Positions 8,202 through 17,638 of a DNA stretch of 64,000 nucleotides are shown piece by piece. Each line of letters starts with the position of its first letter. Within the stretch, counting starts at the first letter, position 1. The position numbers and the translations under genes were made by a program. Below the pieces are notes generated by a model. The model saw only the letters and a program-made list of their open reading frames with translations, had not been told where the DNA came from and did not search any database. The DNA lies in NCBI GenBank assembly GCA_046318415.1, contig JBKCUK010000012.1, positions 62,001-126,000 of the forward strand, written 5' to 3'. This stretch comes from JBKCUK01 sp046318415. GTDB taxonomy: Bacteria; Pseudomonadota; Alphaproteobacteria; Caedimonadales; Caedimonadaceae.

Positions 8202-9368
8202 TCAATCCTTTAGGGATTCAAAGAACTTCTTCACCTTGTCAGAAAAGGTCTCGCTTTCAGGGCTATTGCGCCCCCCTGCTTCCAGCTTAGCGAATTCTTC
8301 AAGCAGTTCCTTTTGGCGTTTGCTGAGGTTAACCGGCGTTTCCACCTGCACATGGATGTAAAGGTCACCGCGAAGGGAGCGGCGCAAGATGCTCATGCCC
8401 TTGCCTTTAAGGCGGAACTGCTTGCCCGACTGGGTTCCCTCTGGAATGGCGACCTTGACGTTACCACCTTCAATGGTGGGAATTTCAATGGAGCCACCCA
8501 GGGCTGCTGTGGTCATGGAGATGGGTGCGCGACAATGCAAGGAAGATCCATCACGCTCGAAAAAGGCATGGGGATTGACCTCAACAAAGACGTAAAGATC
8601 ACCTGGCGTGCCATTGCGCACGCCGGCCTCTCCTTCGCCGGCCAGGCGGATGCGGGTGCCATCATCAACACCGGCTGGAATCGCAACGTTCAACGTGCGT
8701 TCCCCAGTTTTACGCCCCGAGCCCCCACAGGATTTGCAGGGATCCGAGATGGTCTGGCCAACGCCTTGACAGCTGGTGCAGGTGCGCTCGAAGGTGAAAA
8801 ATCCCTGTTGCGAGCGCACGGTTCCTCGACCCCGGCAGGTGGAACATACCGTTGGTGCCGCGCCCTTTGCCGACCCCAGCCCTTTACAGGGCTCACATTT
8901 CAAAAGGGTGGCAACGCGAATCTTCGCCTGGGTGCCTTTGAAGGCCTCTTCCAAGCTGATGCGCAGTTTGTAGCGCAGATCTGCGCCCCGTTGCGCCGCC
9001 GCCGCACCGCCTTGGCCGCGACCGCCGCCCATGAAATCGCCAAACATTTCTTCAAAAATATCGGCAAAGCCGCTGGCATCCCCCTGGTGGAACCCGCCAA
9101 AGCCGGCGCCGGGACCTCCACGTCCGCCCCCCATGGCAGGGTCGAATGCCGCATGGCCAAATTGGTCGTAGGCAGCCCGTTTTTGCGCATCTTTCAGCAC
9201 TTCATAGGCTTCATTGAGCTCGCGAAACTTGGCCTCTGCTTCTTGATTACCGGGGTTGCGGTCTGGGTGATATTTCATCGCCAGCTTGCGATAAGCCTTC
9301 TTCAGATCATCATCCGATGCGGATTTAGACACCCCAAGAATTTCGTAAAAATCACGTTTTGTTGCCAT
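8202..9368 (-). CDS. dnaJ: DnaJ, Hsp40 co-chaperone
   Basis: Stimulates DnaK ATPase activity and delivers unfolded clients. The J domain (residues 4-70) carries the HPD motif (KYHPDRNPG). A Gly/Phe-rich linker (about 75-125) follows, then four zinc-binding CxxCxGxG repeats (CEPCKGLG, CSTCRGRG, CTSCQGVG, CKSCGGSG; about 155-220) and the C-terminal substrate-binding domain. Length is 388 residues, normal. I chose ATG 9368 (MATKRDFYEILGV) over an in-frame codon four residues upstream because it fits the family. It lies 82 bases after dnaK, on the same strand, beyond a strong hairpin. Confidence 0.97.
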   Translation of the reverse strand: MATKRDFYEILGVSKSASDDDLKKAYRKLAMKYHPDRNPGNQEAEAKFRELNEAYEVLKDAQKRAAYDQFGHAAFDPAMGGGRGGPGAGFGGFHQGDASGFADIFEEMFGDFMGGGRGQGGAAAAQRGADLRYKLRISLEEAFKGTQAKIRVATLLKCEPCKGLGSAKGAAPTVCSTCRGRGTVRSQQGFFTFERTCTSCQGVGQTISDPCKSCGGSGRKTGERTLNVAIPAGVDDGTRIRLAGEGEAGVRNGTPGDLYVFVEVNPHAFFERDGSSLHCRAPISMTTAALGGSIEIPTIEGGNVKVAIPEGTQSGKQFRLKGKGMSILRRSLRGDLYIHVQVETPVNLSKRQKELLEEFAKLEAGGRNSPESETFSDKVKKFFESLKD

Positions 9369-9398
9369 GATTGCATCCACTGTTGATTTTTATGATCA

Positions 9399-9424
9399 AA
9401 GCGGCCGAGAAAACTCGGCCGCTT
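9399..9424. other. Perfect hairpin between dnaK and dnaJ
   Basis: AAGCGGCCGAG and CTCGGCCGCTT form a perfect 11-bp stem with a four-A loop. No T-rich tail follows on either strand, so full termination is doubtful. In the dnaK-dnaJ transcript it may act as a partial terminator or as an RNA-stabilising hairpin that sets dnaK above dnaJ expression. Confidence 0.6.
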
Positions 9425-9450
9425 GATGGATATAAAAGAGGCGCTAAAGT

Positions 9451-11385
9451 TTAGGCCTGATTTTTCTTATCGTGACTGATGTCTTCGAACTCAGCATCGA
9501 TCACTTCGGCTTCCTTGGCTGTCTCTGCGCCTGAGGTTGATCCCGTGGACTCAGCGGCAGCACCTTCTTGAGCTTGGTCCTGCTGGGCTTTATAAAGCGC
9601 CTCGCCAAGCTTCATGGCCACTTGCATCAGGTGCTGGGTCTTCGCCTGGATGGCGCCCACATCTTCGCCCGAGGTGACCTCACGAAGGTCCTTGATGGCG
9701 GCTTCGATTGCGGCCTTTTCTTCCGCCGAGATTTTATCGCCATGTTCCGACAGCGATTTCTCGGTCGAGTGTGCAAGGCCTTCTGCGTGGTTGCGCGCCT
9801 CGATTAGCTCGCGACGCTGCTTGTCCTCTGCCGCGTGGGATTCAGCATCTTTGACCATTTTTTCAATGTCAGCATCGGAAAGTCCGCCTGAGGCTTGAAT
9901 GCGGATTTGCTGCTCCTTACCCGTGGCCTTGTCCTTTGCTGACACACTCACAATACCGTTGGCATCAATGTCAAAGGTGACCTCGATTTGTGGCATGCCA
10001 CGGGGTGCTGGCGGCAAGCCCACCAGATCAAACTGGCCCAGAAGCTTGTTATCCGCAGCCATTTCGCGCTCACCTTGGAAGACACGAATGGTCACCGCCG
10101 TTTGATTGTCATCGGCGGTCGAGAATACCTGGCTCTTACGCGTGGGAATGGTGGTGTTGCGGTCAATCAGACGGGTAAAGATGCCGCCCAAGGTCTCAAT
10201 GCCAAGGGACAAAGGTGTGACATCCAGAAGCAAAACGTCCTTCACATCGCCCCGCAAGACGCCACCTTGAATAGAGGCACCCATGGCCACCACTTCATCC
10301 GGGTTGACGCCGCGATGGGGTTCGCGACCGAAAATCTGTTTCACCACTTCAGCGATCTTGGGCATGCGGGTCATGCCACCCACCAAAATCACCTCATCGA
10401 TTTGGGAGGCCGAGATGCCAGCATCCTTCAATGCCGCCTTACACGGGGCAACGGTGCGCTCGATTAATGGATCCACAAGCGCCTCAAGCTTCGCGCGGGT
10501 GAGCTTCACATTCAAGTGCTTAGGTCCTGAGGCATCGGCAGTGATGAAGGGCAGGTTCACCTCGGTCTGCATGGAGGATGAAAGCTCGATTTTTGCTTTT
10601 TCTGCTGCTTCCTTCAGGCGCTGCAGGGCAAGACGGTCGGCGCGCAGGTCAATGCCTTGCTCTTTTTTAAATTCATCGGCCAGATATTCGATGATGGCCT
10701 GGTCAAAGTCTTCACCGCCCAAGAAGGTGTCACCATTGGTGGACTTCACTTCAAATACGCCGTCGCCAATTTCCAGGATCGAGACGTCGAACGTTCCGCC
10801 ACCTAAGTCGTAAACGGCAACGGTACCTGTGTGTTTTTTCTCAAGGCCATAGGCAAGGGCTGCGGCGGTGGGCTCGTTGATAATGCGCAAGACCTCAAGG
10901 CCTGCAATCTGACCGGCGTCTTTGGTTGCTTGGCGCTGGGCATCGTTGAAGTAGGCGGGAACCGTGATCACCGCTTGGGTCACTTTTTCCCCAAGATAAG
11001 CTTCGGCGGTTTCCTTCATTTTCTGCAGGATAAACGCGCTAATTTGGCTGGGGCTGTACTTGGTGCCCTGCACATCGACCCACGCATCGCCATTGTCTGA
11101 TGGCACGATTTTGTAAGGAACTAAATCGATGTCCTTCTTGGTGGTGGGATCTTCAAAGCGACGGCCAATCAAGCGCTTGATGGCAAAGAGGGTGTTTTCA
11201 GGGTTGGTGACAGCCTGACGTTTCGCCGCGTGGCCCACCAAGCGTTCGCCGTCCTTTGTGAAGGCTACCATGGATGGAGTTGTGCGGAAACCTTCTGAAT
11301 TTTCAATGACTTTTGCAGTCGAACCTTCCATGACCGACACGCACGAGTTGGTGGTGCCAAGGTCAATACCAATGACTTTACTCAT
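9451..11385 (-). CDS. dnaK: DnaK, Hsp70 chaperone
   Basis: ATP-driven protein-folding chaperone. It has the GIDLGTTNSCV phosphate loop at residue 6, the AVYDLGGGTFDVSIL motif near residue 190, VGGMTRMPKI near residue 338, the linker DVLLLDVTPLSLGIET near residue 387, the beta-sandwich substrate domain and a full helical lid. It ends with an acidic tail (EVIDAEFEDI). Length is 644 residues, normal. The ATG at 11385 is preceded by GGAGGA. It is transcribed with dnaJ from a promoter with heat-shock sigma features at 11486-11516. A second Hsp70 (HscA) lies in the isc operon of this window. Confidence 0.98.
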   Translation of the reverse strand: MSKVIGIDLGTTNSCVSVMEGSTAKVIENSEGFRTTPSMVAFTKDGERLVGHAAKRQAVTNPENTLFAIKRLIGRRFEDPTTKKDIDLVPYKIVPSDNGDAWVDVQGTKYSPSQISAFILQKMKETAEAYLGEKVTQAVITVPAYFNDAQRQATKDAGQIAGLEVLRIINEPTAAALAYGLEKKHTGTVAVYDLGGGTFDVSILEIGDGVFEVKSTNGDTFLGGEDFDQAIIEYLADEFKKEQGIDLRADRLALQRLKEAAEKAKIELSSSMQTEVNLPFITADASGPKHLNVKLTRAKLEALVDPLIERTVAPCKAALKDAGISASQIDEVILVGGMTRMPKIAEVVKQIFGREPHRGVNPDEVVAMGASIQGGVLRGDVKDVLLLDVTPLSLGIETLGGIFTRLIDRNTTIPTRKSQVFSTADDNQTAVTIRVFQGEREMAADNKLLGQFDLVGLPPAPRGMPQIEVTFDIDANGIVSVSAKDKATGKEQQIRIQASGGLSDADIEKMVKDAESHAAEDKQRRELIEARNHAEGLAHSTEKSLSEHGDKISAEEKAAIEAAIKDLREVTSGEDVGAIQAKTQHLMQVAMKLGEALYKAQQDQAQEGAAAESTGSTSGAETAKEAEVIDAEFEDISHDKKNQA

Positions 11386-11485
11386 ATCTTCCTCCGTAAG
11401 CAGATTTGCAAGACCCCATGCGGGCGCCCAACAAAACCCTTGTTTTCATCACGTAAGAGTCCAATGAAGACCTCTCACACTTTCT

Positions 11486-11516
11486 ATTTATACGATTCGG
11501 CAACAAAAATTTCAAG
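11486..11516 (-). promoter_or_regulatory. Heat-shock (RpoH-type) promoter of dnaK
   Basis: Read on the minus strand: CTTGAAA (11510-11516), then about 15 bases, then CGTATAAAT (11486-11494). This fits the RpoH pattern of a CTTG -35 element and a C-TAT -10 element used in alphaproteobacteria. It lies about 100 bases before dnaK, leaving a 5' leader that could be thermosensitive. Confidence 0.65.
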
Positions 11517-11626
11517 GGTTGATGCATAAAATGCAAGGTAATCTGAGGCTTAAGCTGCCGATGCCGCTCTTTCCTGGGCGGCACATCAATGATAAAGTAG
11601 CGCGAGTCATTGATGGAGGAATTCGC

Positions 11627-14392
11627 ATGCGACGCCTGATTATCAGCCTTGGAATTTTAGTGGGAATGGTGGTTGCAGCGGCCTTCATTGTACCGGCTTT
11701 TATTGATTTGAATCGCTATAAAGGCGAGATCCAAAGCCAAGTGCAGAAGATCACAGGCCAACCCCTTGAGCTTAAGGGGGGTATTCGGTTGCGCCTTCTG
11801 CCGGCGCCCTTTATTAAAATTGAAGGTCTTGTGTTTGGACGCACTCCGGATGGCCGCGCCATTGCCCAAATTGAAGCGTTATCCTTGTCTGCCGAGCTTT
11901 TGCCCTTATTGAAAAAGCGCCTGGTGATCCAAGCAGTGGATCTACAAAAGCCCCATGTGGACATCGTGGGCGTGCAGAACGTGCTCGCGCAAATGGGCGC
12001 ATCGAGTGCCAAGACCCAGGCCACAAAAGTGCCCATGGAAGGGCAGATGGCAGCATCGGGAAGCACCCAAGGTGCTGATTTCCAGTTGCAAATTCAGTCT
12101 GCAACCCTGAAGGACGGAACCTTTGTTTATAAAAAGGGACAGGCGACCCATACCTTAAGCAAAGTGATGGTCAAGGCAAGCCTTGGCGGTGTGCAGGGTC
12201 CCCTCAACATTGATACCCAGGGTGAGTGGAACGGCATTCCAGTGGATGTGGATGTGGCGGCCGACAAACTGTGGGGCGATATGCCCATCAATGTGCGTGC
12301 GACCCTTGCGGGTGCGCGGATGAAGTTTAGGGGGACTGCAAATATCGACACCCAATCCGCTTCGGGCACACTCAATCTCGCTTTGCCAGAGGAAATGACA
12401 AAGCCTGCTGCAGTCCATGTGGGCCAGCTTCGCCAAGGAGCTTCTGTGTTGGCGCAGGTGGAGGCAACGGCAGAGCACCTGCAAATCATCAACGCTGAAT
12501 TGGACATGGGAAGCGTGCGGGCGCGGGGGGCTGTGGATATCACATTGGGGGATAAAGTCGGTGTCCGGGGGCAGTTCTCGAACTTACCGGGTGGCGGCGT
12601 TCTGCAGCTGTCGACGGCAGCGGGGCAGGATCCCATGGTGATCGATCTGAGCCTCAAGGCTGCAAAAGTTGCGGAATTCCTTAAAGGGATGGAAATCAGT
12701 GCACCGCGGCTTCCACAGGAATTGGCGGCAGGTTCTTTGGCCATCAAGGCGGGTCTTCGCCTGCTAGATGGTGCCATCGACGTGCCAACCCTCCACGTGC
12801 AAGCCGGTCAGGCGTCCCTTAATGGAAGCTTGCGCGTCAAAACGGCAAAACAACCGACGCAAGTAGAGTTTAAATTCACCACCACGACACCCCAGGCCCT
12901 AGCGGCCTTGGCAGGGCAGAGCTTTCCGTCTGGCTTTACCACATTAGGGGCCAGTGGCGCGGTGACCCTTGGAGAGGCTACCCAGCTGAATGTGGATCTC
13001 AAAGCCGAAAGTTTAAGTGCCAAGATACAAGGCAGCATCGGGCCGGATGATCAGCATAACCTGAATGTGGGCCTCACCCACCCCGATGCGGCATCCCTTG
13101 TGGCCAAGTTTGGTGTGACACCTTCTCCCATTAAGGGCGCTGTGCTCGCGGCAACCCAAGTCGCAGGTTCAGCAAAGCAGACCAATCTCACCATTCTCAA
13201 TCTCAATGTGGGTGGTCTAGGCCTTAAGGGGAGTGCCAAAATTGATCTCACCGGCGCACGTCCAAAGCTGACGGCAGATCTTCAAGGGCAGGCGCTGAAA
13301 CTGGACGAGCTTTTGGCCTTTCTCGAGAATGAACAAGGCTCCGATCCTTATAAGCCACACCTGTGGTTGGTGGCAGCCAAGGGTAGTGTGGCCGATAAAT
13401 GGTCCAAAGATCCACTTGATCTGAAGTCCCTCAACAGCCTAGATGCCGATGTCCGCCTGAGTTTCCCCAGTATCAGTCAGGCGGATATGGTATTCGAAAA
13501 GGTGGCCGCATCCCTCCAATTGGCAGGCGGTATCTTGAGCGTCCAAAATCTGCAAGCCCAATGTTATGGCGGCCAAGCTTCCGCCACCGCATCGTTGGAT
13601 ACGGGGCGCAGCAATGCCCTTCGCGTCACAGGCCAGATCCAGGGTGCAAAGCTGCGGCGCCTGGTGCAAACCGAGGGTCGCTTTAAAATCAAGAATGGCT
13701 TGATGAATGCTAGCCTCGATGTCACGGGGGCTGGGCGCAGCATCTATGATCTTGTGGCAAGCCTCAAAGGGCGGGCAGGGGTGAGTGCCAGCGATGGTGT
13801 TTTGTCGGGAATTAACCTGAAGGGCTTGCGCGATCAATTGAAGGATCTGCGCAAACCAGCGGGGCTATTCGGTCTCGCGCAATCGGCGCTTACCACGGGC
13901 GAGACGCGTTTTTCCAAACTTGATGCCCAGTTTACCATCGATAAGGGCGTTGCGAATCTCAGCACTTTCGTGCTGGATGCCGAGGGAGCCACCGGCTCAG
14001 CCCAGGGTGTAATTGATTTGCCGCGCTATGTGATGGACATCAAGGCCACATTTCGCTTGAGCGATCTTCCCAATTACCCCCCTGTGGGGCTTCGCGTGGT
14101 GGGGGCCCTCGATAATCCAGAAAAGACCGTCGACACCGCTCAGATTGAGCAGTTTATCCTGCAAAATGTGGCGAACAAGGTTTTGGAGAAAACCCATCTG
14201 GGTAAGAAGCTGAACAAGCTATTGCCGGGTGTCATCCCTCAAAATGAAGAGGGAGCAGAACAAGCGCAACCAGACCAAGGTGCGCCTCAAAAGGAAAAGC
14301 CGAGCAAAGAAAAAGGTTCTGATCCGCTTAAAGACATCAAAAAGAATCCTGAAAAAGCGATTGAAGGTTTGTTGAAAGGACTGATGAAATAA
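11627..14392 (+). CDS. AsmA-family inner-membrane/periplasmic protein
   Basis: Large envelope protein of the AsmA group, linked in other bacteria to outer-membrane assembly and phospholipid transport. An N-terminal membrane anchor (residues 4-27) leads into the hallmark AsmA start (FIDLNRYKGEIQSQVQKITG, then LRLLPAPFIKIEGL). A long beta-rich repetitive region follows, then the C-terminal AsmA domain (AKLRRLVQTEGRFKIKNGLM; IYDLVASLKGRAGVSASDGV). The last 60 residues are a charged Glu/Lys/Gln tail. The ATG at 11627 follows GGAGGA. Length is 921 residues. The next gene begins 1 base after its stop, so the two are probably co-transcribed. Confidence 0.9.
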   Translation: MRRLIISLGILVGMVVAAAFIVPAFIDLNRYKGEIQSQVQKITGQPLELKGGIRLRLLPAPFIKIEGLVFGRTPDGRAIAQIEALSLSAELLPLLKKRLVIQAVDLQKPHVDIVGVQNVLAQMGASSAKTQATKVPMEGQMAASGSTQGADFQLQIQSATLKDGTFVYKKGQATHTLSKVMVKASLGGVQGPLNIDTQGEWNGIPVDVDVAADKLWGDMPINVRATLAGARMKFRGTANIDTQSASGTLNLALPEEMTKPAAVHVGQLRQGASVLAQVEATAEHLQIINAELDMGSVRARGAVDITLGDKVGVRGQFSNLPGGGVLQLSTAAGQDPMVIDLSLKAAKVAEFLKGMEISAPRLPQELAAGSLAIKAGLRLLDGAIDVPTLHVQAGQASLNGSLRVKTAKQPTQVEFKFTTTTPQALAALAGQSFPSGFTTLGASGAVTLGEATQLNVDLKAESLSAKIQGSIGPDDQHNLNVGLTHPDAASLVAKFGVTPSPIKGAVLAATQVAGSAKQTNLTILNLNVGGLGLKGSAKIDLTGARPKLTADLQGQALKLDELLAFLENEQGSDPYKPHLWLVAAKGSVADKWSKDPLDLKSLNSLDADVRLSFPSISQADMVFEKVAASLQLAGGILSVQNLQAQCYGGQASATASLDTGRSNALRVTGQIQGAKLRRLVQTEGRFKIKNGLMNASLDVTGAGRSIYDLVASLKGRAGVSASDGVLSGINLKGLRDQLKDLRKPAGLFGLAQSALTTGETRFSKLDAQFTIDKGVANLSTFVLDAEGATGSAQGVIDLPRYVMDIKATFRLSDLPNYPPVGLRVVGALDNPEKTVDTAQIEQFILQNVANKVLEKTHLGKKLNKLLPGVIPQNEEGAEQAQPDQGAPQKEKPSKEKGSDPLKDIKKNPEKAIEGLLKGLMK

Positions 14393-14393
14393 A

Positions 14394-15701
14394 ATGTATT
14401 CCGCAACTTTTGATCTGCTTTACGGCATTCCATTTGTTGGGTTGCTGCTCAGCATCGCCTTGATGCCGTTGATTGCGCCGCACTTTTGGCATCGCTTTTA
14501 TGGTTTGATCACCGATGGCTGGGCCGTTGCTCTGTCGGTGATCATCGGGCTTCATTTTGGCGCTGGCTTTCTTGCCCATGTCCTCGTTGAGGCCGTCTTG
14601 CATCACTATTTGCCGTTCGTGATGTTGATTGGCGCGCTTTATGTGGTGGCGGGCGGCCTTCATGTAGAAGTACGTGGCCAACCCAGCGCGGGTTTTAATA
14701 CCCTGTGGATGTTGGCGGGAACCGTTGCTGCCGGTTTTATTGGGACCACGGGTGCGGCCATGTTGTTTATTCGCCCGCTGTTGAATCTGAACCAAGAGCG
14801 CGCTCAACGCCAGCACCTGGCGCTGTTTTTCTTGTTGCTGGTGTGTAACATTGGCGGCGGTCTCTCCACCATTGGTGACCCACCTTTGTTTGTCGGCTAT
14901 TTACAGGGCGTTGACTTCATGTGGCCGACCATTCACCTGTTCTTGCCGGTGGTGTGCATGGCCATCCCACTGCTGATAGCCTTTTGGCTATATGACCGGC
15001 GACTCCTTGGTGTCCACCGCTTCACCAAAGTGAAGATTAAGGTGTCCGGCACACACAACCTACTGTTGTTACTGATCATCGTTGCAAGCCTGGTGGGATT
15101 TGGTGCCCTTAATCTTGGTAAGTTGGAACTTGCGGGTGTCAAACTTGCCATCGAAGACTTTGTGCGCGAGGTGCTGTTTGCCCTCATTGCGCTTATCTCC
15201 GTGCGGTTTATTGCGCCAAAAGCCCGAAGGGCCAATGAATTTAGCTGGGCCCCCATTAGCGAGGTGGCGCGGGTGTTTTTGGCCATCTTTATTACCGCAA
15301 CGCCTGTGATTGCCATGTTAGATCAGGGACTTGAGGGGCCTTTCGCGCCGCTACTCCAAATCGTGAACAAGGACGGTGCACCCCACGCAGATCTCTATTT
15401 TTGGCTGACGGGTCTGCTGTCGGCCTTTTTGGATAATGCCCCCACTTATCTGGTGTTCTTCCACATGGCGGGTGGCGATGCCCAATACCTGATGACTGCG
15501 GGTGCAGCGGTCTTGACGGCCATCTCGTGTGGCGCCGTCTTCATGGGCGCCATGAGTTACATCGGCAACGCGCCGAACTTTATGATTAAGGCCATCGCAG
15601 AGGAACGCGGCATCGCCATGCCGTCGTTTTTTGGCTATATGGTGTTTGCCTTCTCGGCCATGGCGATTCCATTGGCATTGGTCGCCTTTTTGTTTTTCTA
15701 A
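14394..15701 (+). CDS. Na+/H+ antiporter, NhaD/ArsB-like (ion transporter superfamily)
   Basis: Polytopic inner-membrane protein of 435 residues with about 11-12 hydrophobic helices. The segments FLLLVCNIGGGLSTIGDPPLFVGYL (residues about 145-168) and LSAFLDNAPTYLVFFHMAGG (about 341-360) are the two inverted-repeat half-helix motifs of the IT superfamily (CitM/ArsB/NhaD). Relatives annotated as sodium:proton antiporters occur in Rickettsiales. Family membership is seen in sequence; the exact ion is inferred. It starts 1 base after the asmA-like gene. Confidence 0.82.
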   Translation: MYSATFDLLYGIPFVGLLLSIALMPLIAPHFWHRFYGLITDGWAVALSVIIGLHFGAGFLAHVLVEAVLHHYLPFVMLIGALYVVAGGLHVEVRGQPSAGFNTLWMLAGTVAAGFIGTTGAAMLFIRPLLNLNQERAQRQHLALFFLLLVCNIGGGLSTIGDPPLFVGYLQGVDFMWPTIHLFLPVVCMAIPLLIAFWLYDRRLLGVHRFTKVKIKVSGTHNLLLLLIIVASLVGFGALNLGKLELAGVKLAIEDFVREVLFALIALISVRFIAPKARRANEFSWAPISEVARVFLAIFITATPVIAMLDQGLEGPFAPLLQIVNKDGAPHADLYFWLTGLLSAFLDNAPTYLVFFHMAGGDAQYLMTAGAAVLTAISCGAVFMGAMSYIGNAPNFMIKAIAEERGIAMPSFFGYMVFAFSAMAIPLALVAFLFF

Positions 15702-15742
15702 AAACAGCCTATACTCATTGAAAAAACATCAATGGGTAGGGC

Positions 15743-16867
15743 ATGGCGCAGCACATGGGGCACATTGGCGTGGCAGAGGGCATGGTCCGCGTCCGCCTGC
15801 AAGGGTCTTGGCAGGCAACGACCCTGGCCGATGCGGCCTCATTTCTCGATCATCCAGATCTCGGTAAAGCCCGTCGCGTTTGCCTGGATGGTCAAGCGCT
15901 GCAGACACTGGATACTGCGGGTGCTTGGCTGATTAAGCGGTTTATCCTGCGGCTTCGAGGCCATCAAGAGGTTTTGCTGGATCGTTGGAATCCAGCACAC
16001 CAGGCCTTGGTGGAGCAGGCTGAGGTGGTATCTCACCTAGCCGATGAAAAGCGCCGGGTCTCCTCGTTTTGGCTGCAGCAATTGGAGACCATCGGACGGG
16101 GAACCGTAGCCCTTTGGGACACCGCAAGGGCCATGCTTTCTTTTCTGGGGCATCTTGCTTTGTGTCTTGGCGCCATGGTCCGTGGTCAGCTGTGTTTTCG
16201 TATGACGCCCTTTGTTTACCACTTACAGCATGTGGGCTATACGGCCCTGCCTATTGTGGGACTCATCTCGTTTTTAATTGGCATCGTTTTGGTGTATCAG
16301 GGCGCTGACCAGCTCAGTCGCTTTGGGGCCGAGATCTTTACGGTTGATTTGCTGGCCATCTCCGTCATGCGGGAGATCGGCATTTTGCTGACCGCCATTG
16401 TCATGGCGGGACGATCGGGCAGCGCATTTACGGCCCAATTGGGCTTTATGAAACTTAATCAAGAAGTGGATGCCCTCAGGGTCTTAGGCCTAGAGCCGGT
16501 CGAGCTTTTAGTGGTGCCGCGCATTGCAGCCTTGATGGTGGCGCTGCCCCTGCTAACTTTTTATGCCAATATCATGGCCCTCATCGGCGGCGCGTTGATG
16601 AGCTTTACACTCATAGACCTGACGTGGCGTGACTTTTTCCATCACCTCAATCTGTCTATTAAGCCTTGGAATTTCTGGGCAGGGATGATCAAGGCGCCGG
16701 TGTTCGCCTTTATCATTGGCTTTGTGGGTTGTTTTGAGGGATTGCGCGTCTCGGGTGGCGCTGAGAGTGTCGGGCGGCACACCACCCAATCGGTGGTTGA
16801 GAGTATCTTTCTTGTGATTGTGCTGGATGCCCTTTTTTCCATCCTTTTTTCCATCGCAGGGGTTTAG
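15743..16867 (+). CDS. mlaE: MlaE-type ABC permease with N-terminal STAS domain
   Basis: Inner-membrane permease of the Mla phospholipid transporter (MlaFEDB type), which helps maintain outer-membrane lipid asymmetry. Residues 1-100 look like a STAS domain (VCLDGQALQTLDTAGAWLI), the role of separate MlaB in E. coli. The MlaE permease follows, with GLISFLIGIVLVYQGADQL and EIGILLTAIVMAGRSGSAFTA, then LGLEPVELLVVPRI and a C-terminal GGAESVGRHTTQSVVESI. Length is 374 residues. It is the first gene of a tight run continuing through mlaF, mlaD and a lipoprotein. Confidence 0.92.
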   Translation: MAQHMGHIGVAEGMVRVRLQGSWQATTLADAASFLDHPDLGKARRVCLDGQALQTLDTAGAWLIKRFILRLRGHQEVLLDRWNPAHQALVEQAEVVSHLADEKRRVSSFWLQQLETIGRGTVALWDTARAMLSFLGHLALCLGAMVRGQLCFRMTPFVYHLQHVGYTALPIVGLISFLIGIVLVYQGADQLSRFGAEIFTVDLLAISVMREIGILLTAIVMAGRSGSAFTAQLGFMKLNQEVDALRVLGLEPVELLVVPRIAALMVALPLLTFYANIMALIGGALMSFTLIDLTWRDFFHHLNLSIKPWNFWAGMIKAPVFAFIIGFVGCFEGLRVSGGAESVGRHTTQSVVESIFLVIVLDALFSILFSIAGV

Positions 16868-16869
16868 GG

Positions 16870-17634
16870 ATGAAGACAAGCGATCTTGCCATCGATGTTA
16901 AGGGTTTAGTGACGCAAATTGGCTCGACCTTGCTGCATGATCACCTGCAGCTTCAGGTTCCCCGAGGGCAGATCTACGGCCTGGTCGGTGCCTCGGGGTC
17001 GGGGAAGTCGGTTTTTGTGAACACCCTCTTGGGCCTTCGCCGCATGCAGGGGGGTAAAATTCGGCTTTTGGGGCAAGAAGCCAATACCCCACAGCAAATG
17101 CAGGCGCTGCGCGCGCGCATTGGTGTGCTGTTTCAAAGTGGCGCTCTTTACAGTTCGCTGACGGTGTCTGAAAATATTCAAATGCCCATGCGAGAAATCG
17201 CCAAAATTCCCCAATCCCTCGCCGAGGAATTGGCCCTTTCCCGCCTGATGATGGTGGGGTTGAAACCCGAAGATGCCTTGAAGTATCCAAGTGAACTCTC
17301 GGGCGGCATGATTAAAAGGGTTGGGCTTGCCCGTGCCCTTGCCATTGATGCCGAGCTTCTTTTTCTTGATGAACCAACGGCAGGACTCGATCCCGTGTCC
17401 GCTGAGGCATTTGACAGTCTCTTGAAAAGGCTGCAGTCTAGTCTAAAGCTGACAGTTTTGATGGTCACCCATGATCTGGATAGTTTGGTCAGTGTCTGCG
17501 ATCGCGTGGCCGTTTTAGTCGACCGTCACATCATCGTCGGCACACTTGAGGAGCTGCGCGCCCATTCTCATCCGTGGATCAAAAGCTATTTTTCGGGCGC
17601 ACGGGGACGGGCCTGTCTGGGAAATAAGGGATGA
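16870..17634 (+). CDS. mlaF: MlaF-type ABC ATPase
   Basis: ATP-binding subunit of the Mla phospholipid transporter. Walker A is GASGSGKS (residues 37-44), the Q-loop lies in GVLFQSGALYSSLTVSENI, the signature is LSGGMIKRVGLARA and Walker B is LLFLDEPTAGLD. The H-loop VTHDLDS is near residue 200. The signature carries Met where most ABC proteins have Gln, which is usual for MlaF. Length is 254 residues. It starts 2 bases after mlaE and stops 4 bases before mlaD. Confidence 0.93.
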   Translation: MKTSDLAIDVKGLVTQIGSTLLHDHLQLQVPRGQIYGLVGASGSGKSVFVNTLLGLRRMQGGKIRLLGQEANTPQQMQALRARIGVLFQSGALYSSLTVSENIQMPMREIAKIPQSLAEELALSRLMMVGLKPEDALKYPSELSGGMIKRVGLARALAIDAELLFLDEPTAGLDPVSAEAFDSLLKRLQSSLKLTVLMVTHDLDSLVSVCDRVAVLVDRHIIVGTLEELRAHSHPWIKSYFSGARGRACLGNKG

Positions 17635-17638
17635 TAAT

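Noticed and set aside
8313..9386. Long open frame (357 codons) on the plus strand
   Set aside because: It lies wholly opposite dnaJ, whose domains and motifs are complete; this frame is a codon-bias shadow with no recognisable family.
12127..12777. Open frame of 216 codons on the minus strand
   Set aside because: Opposite the AsmA-like gene; composition (Arg/Ser/Pro-rich) is that of an antisense shadow.
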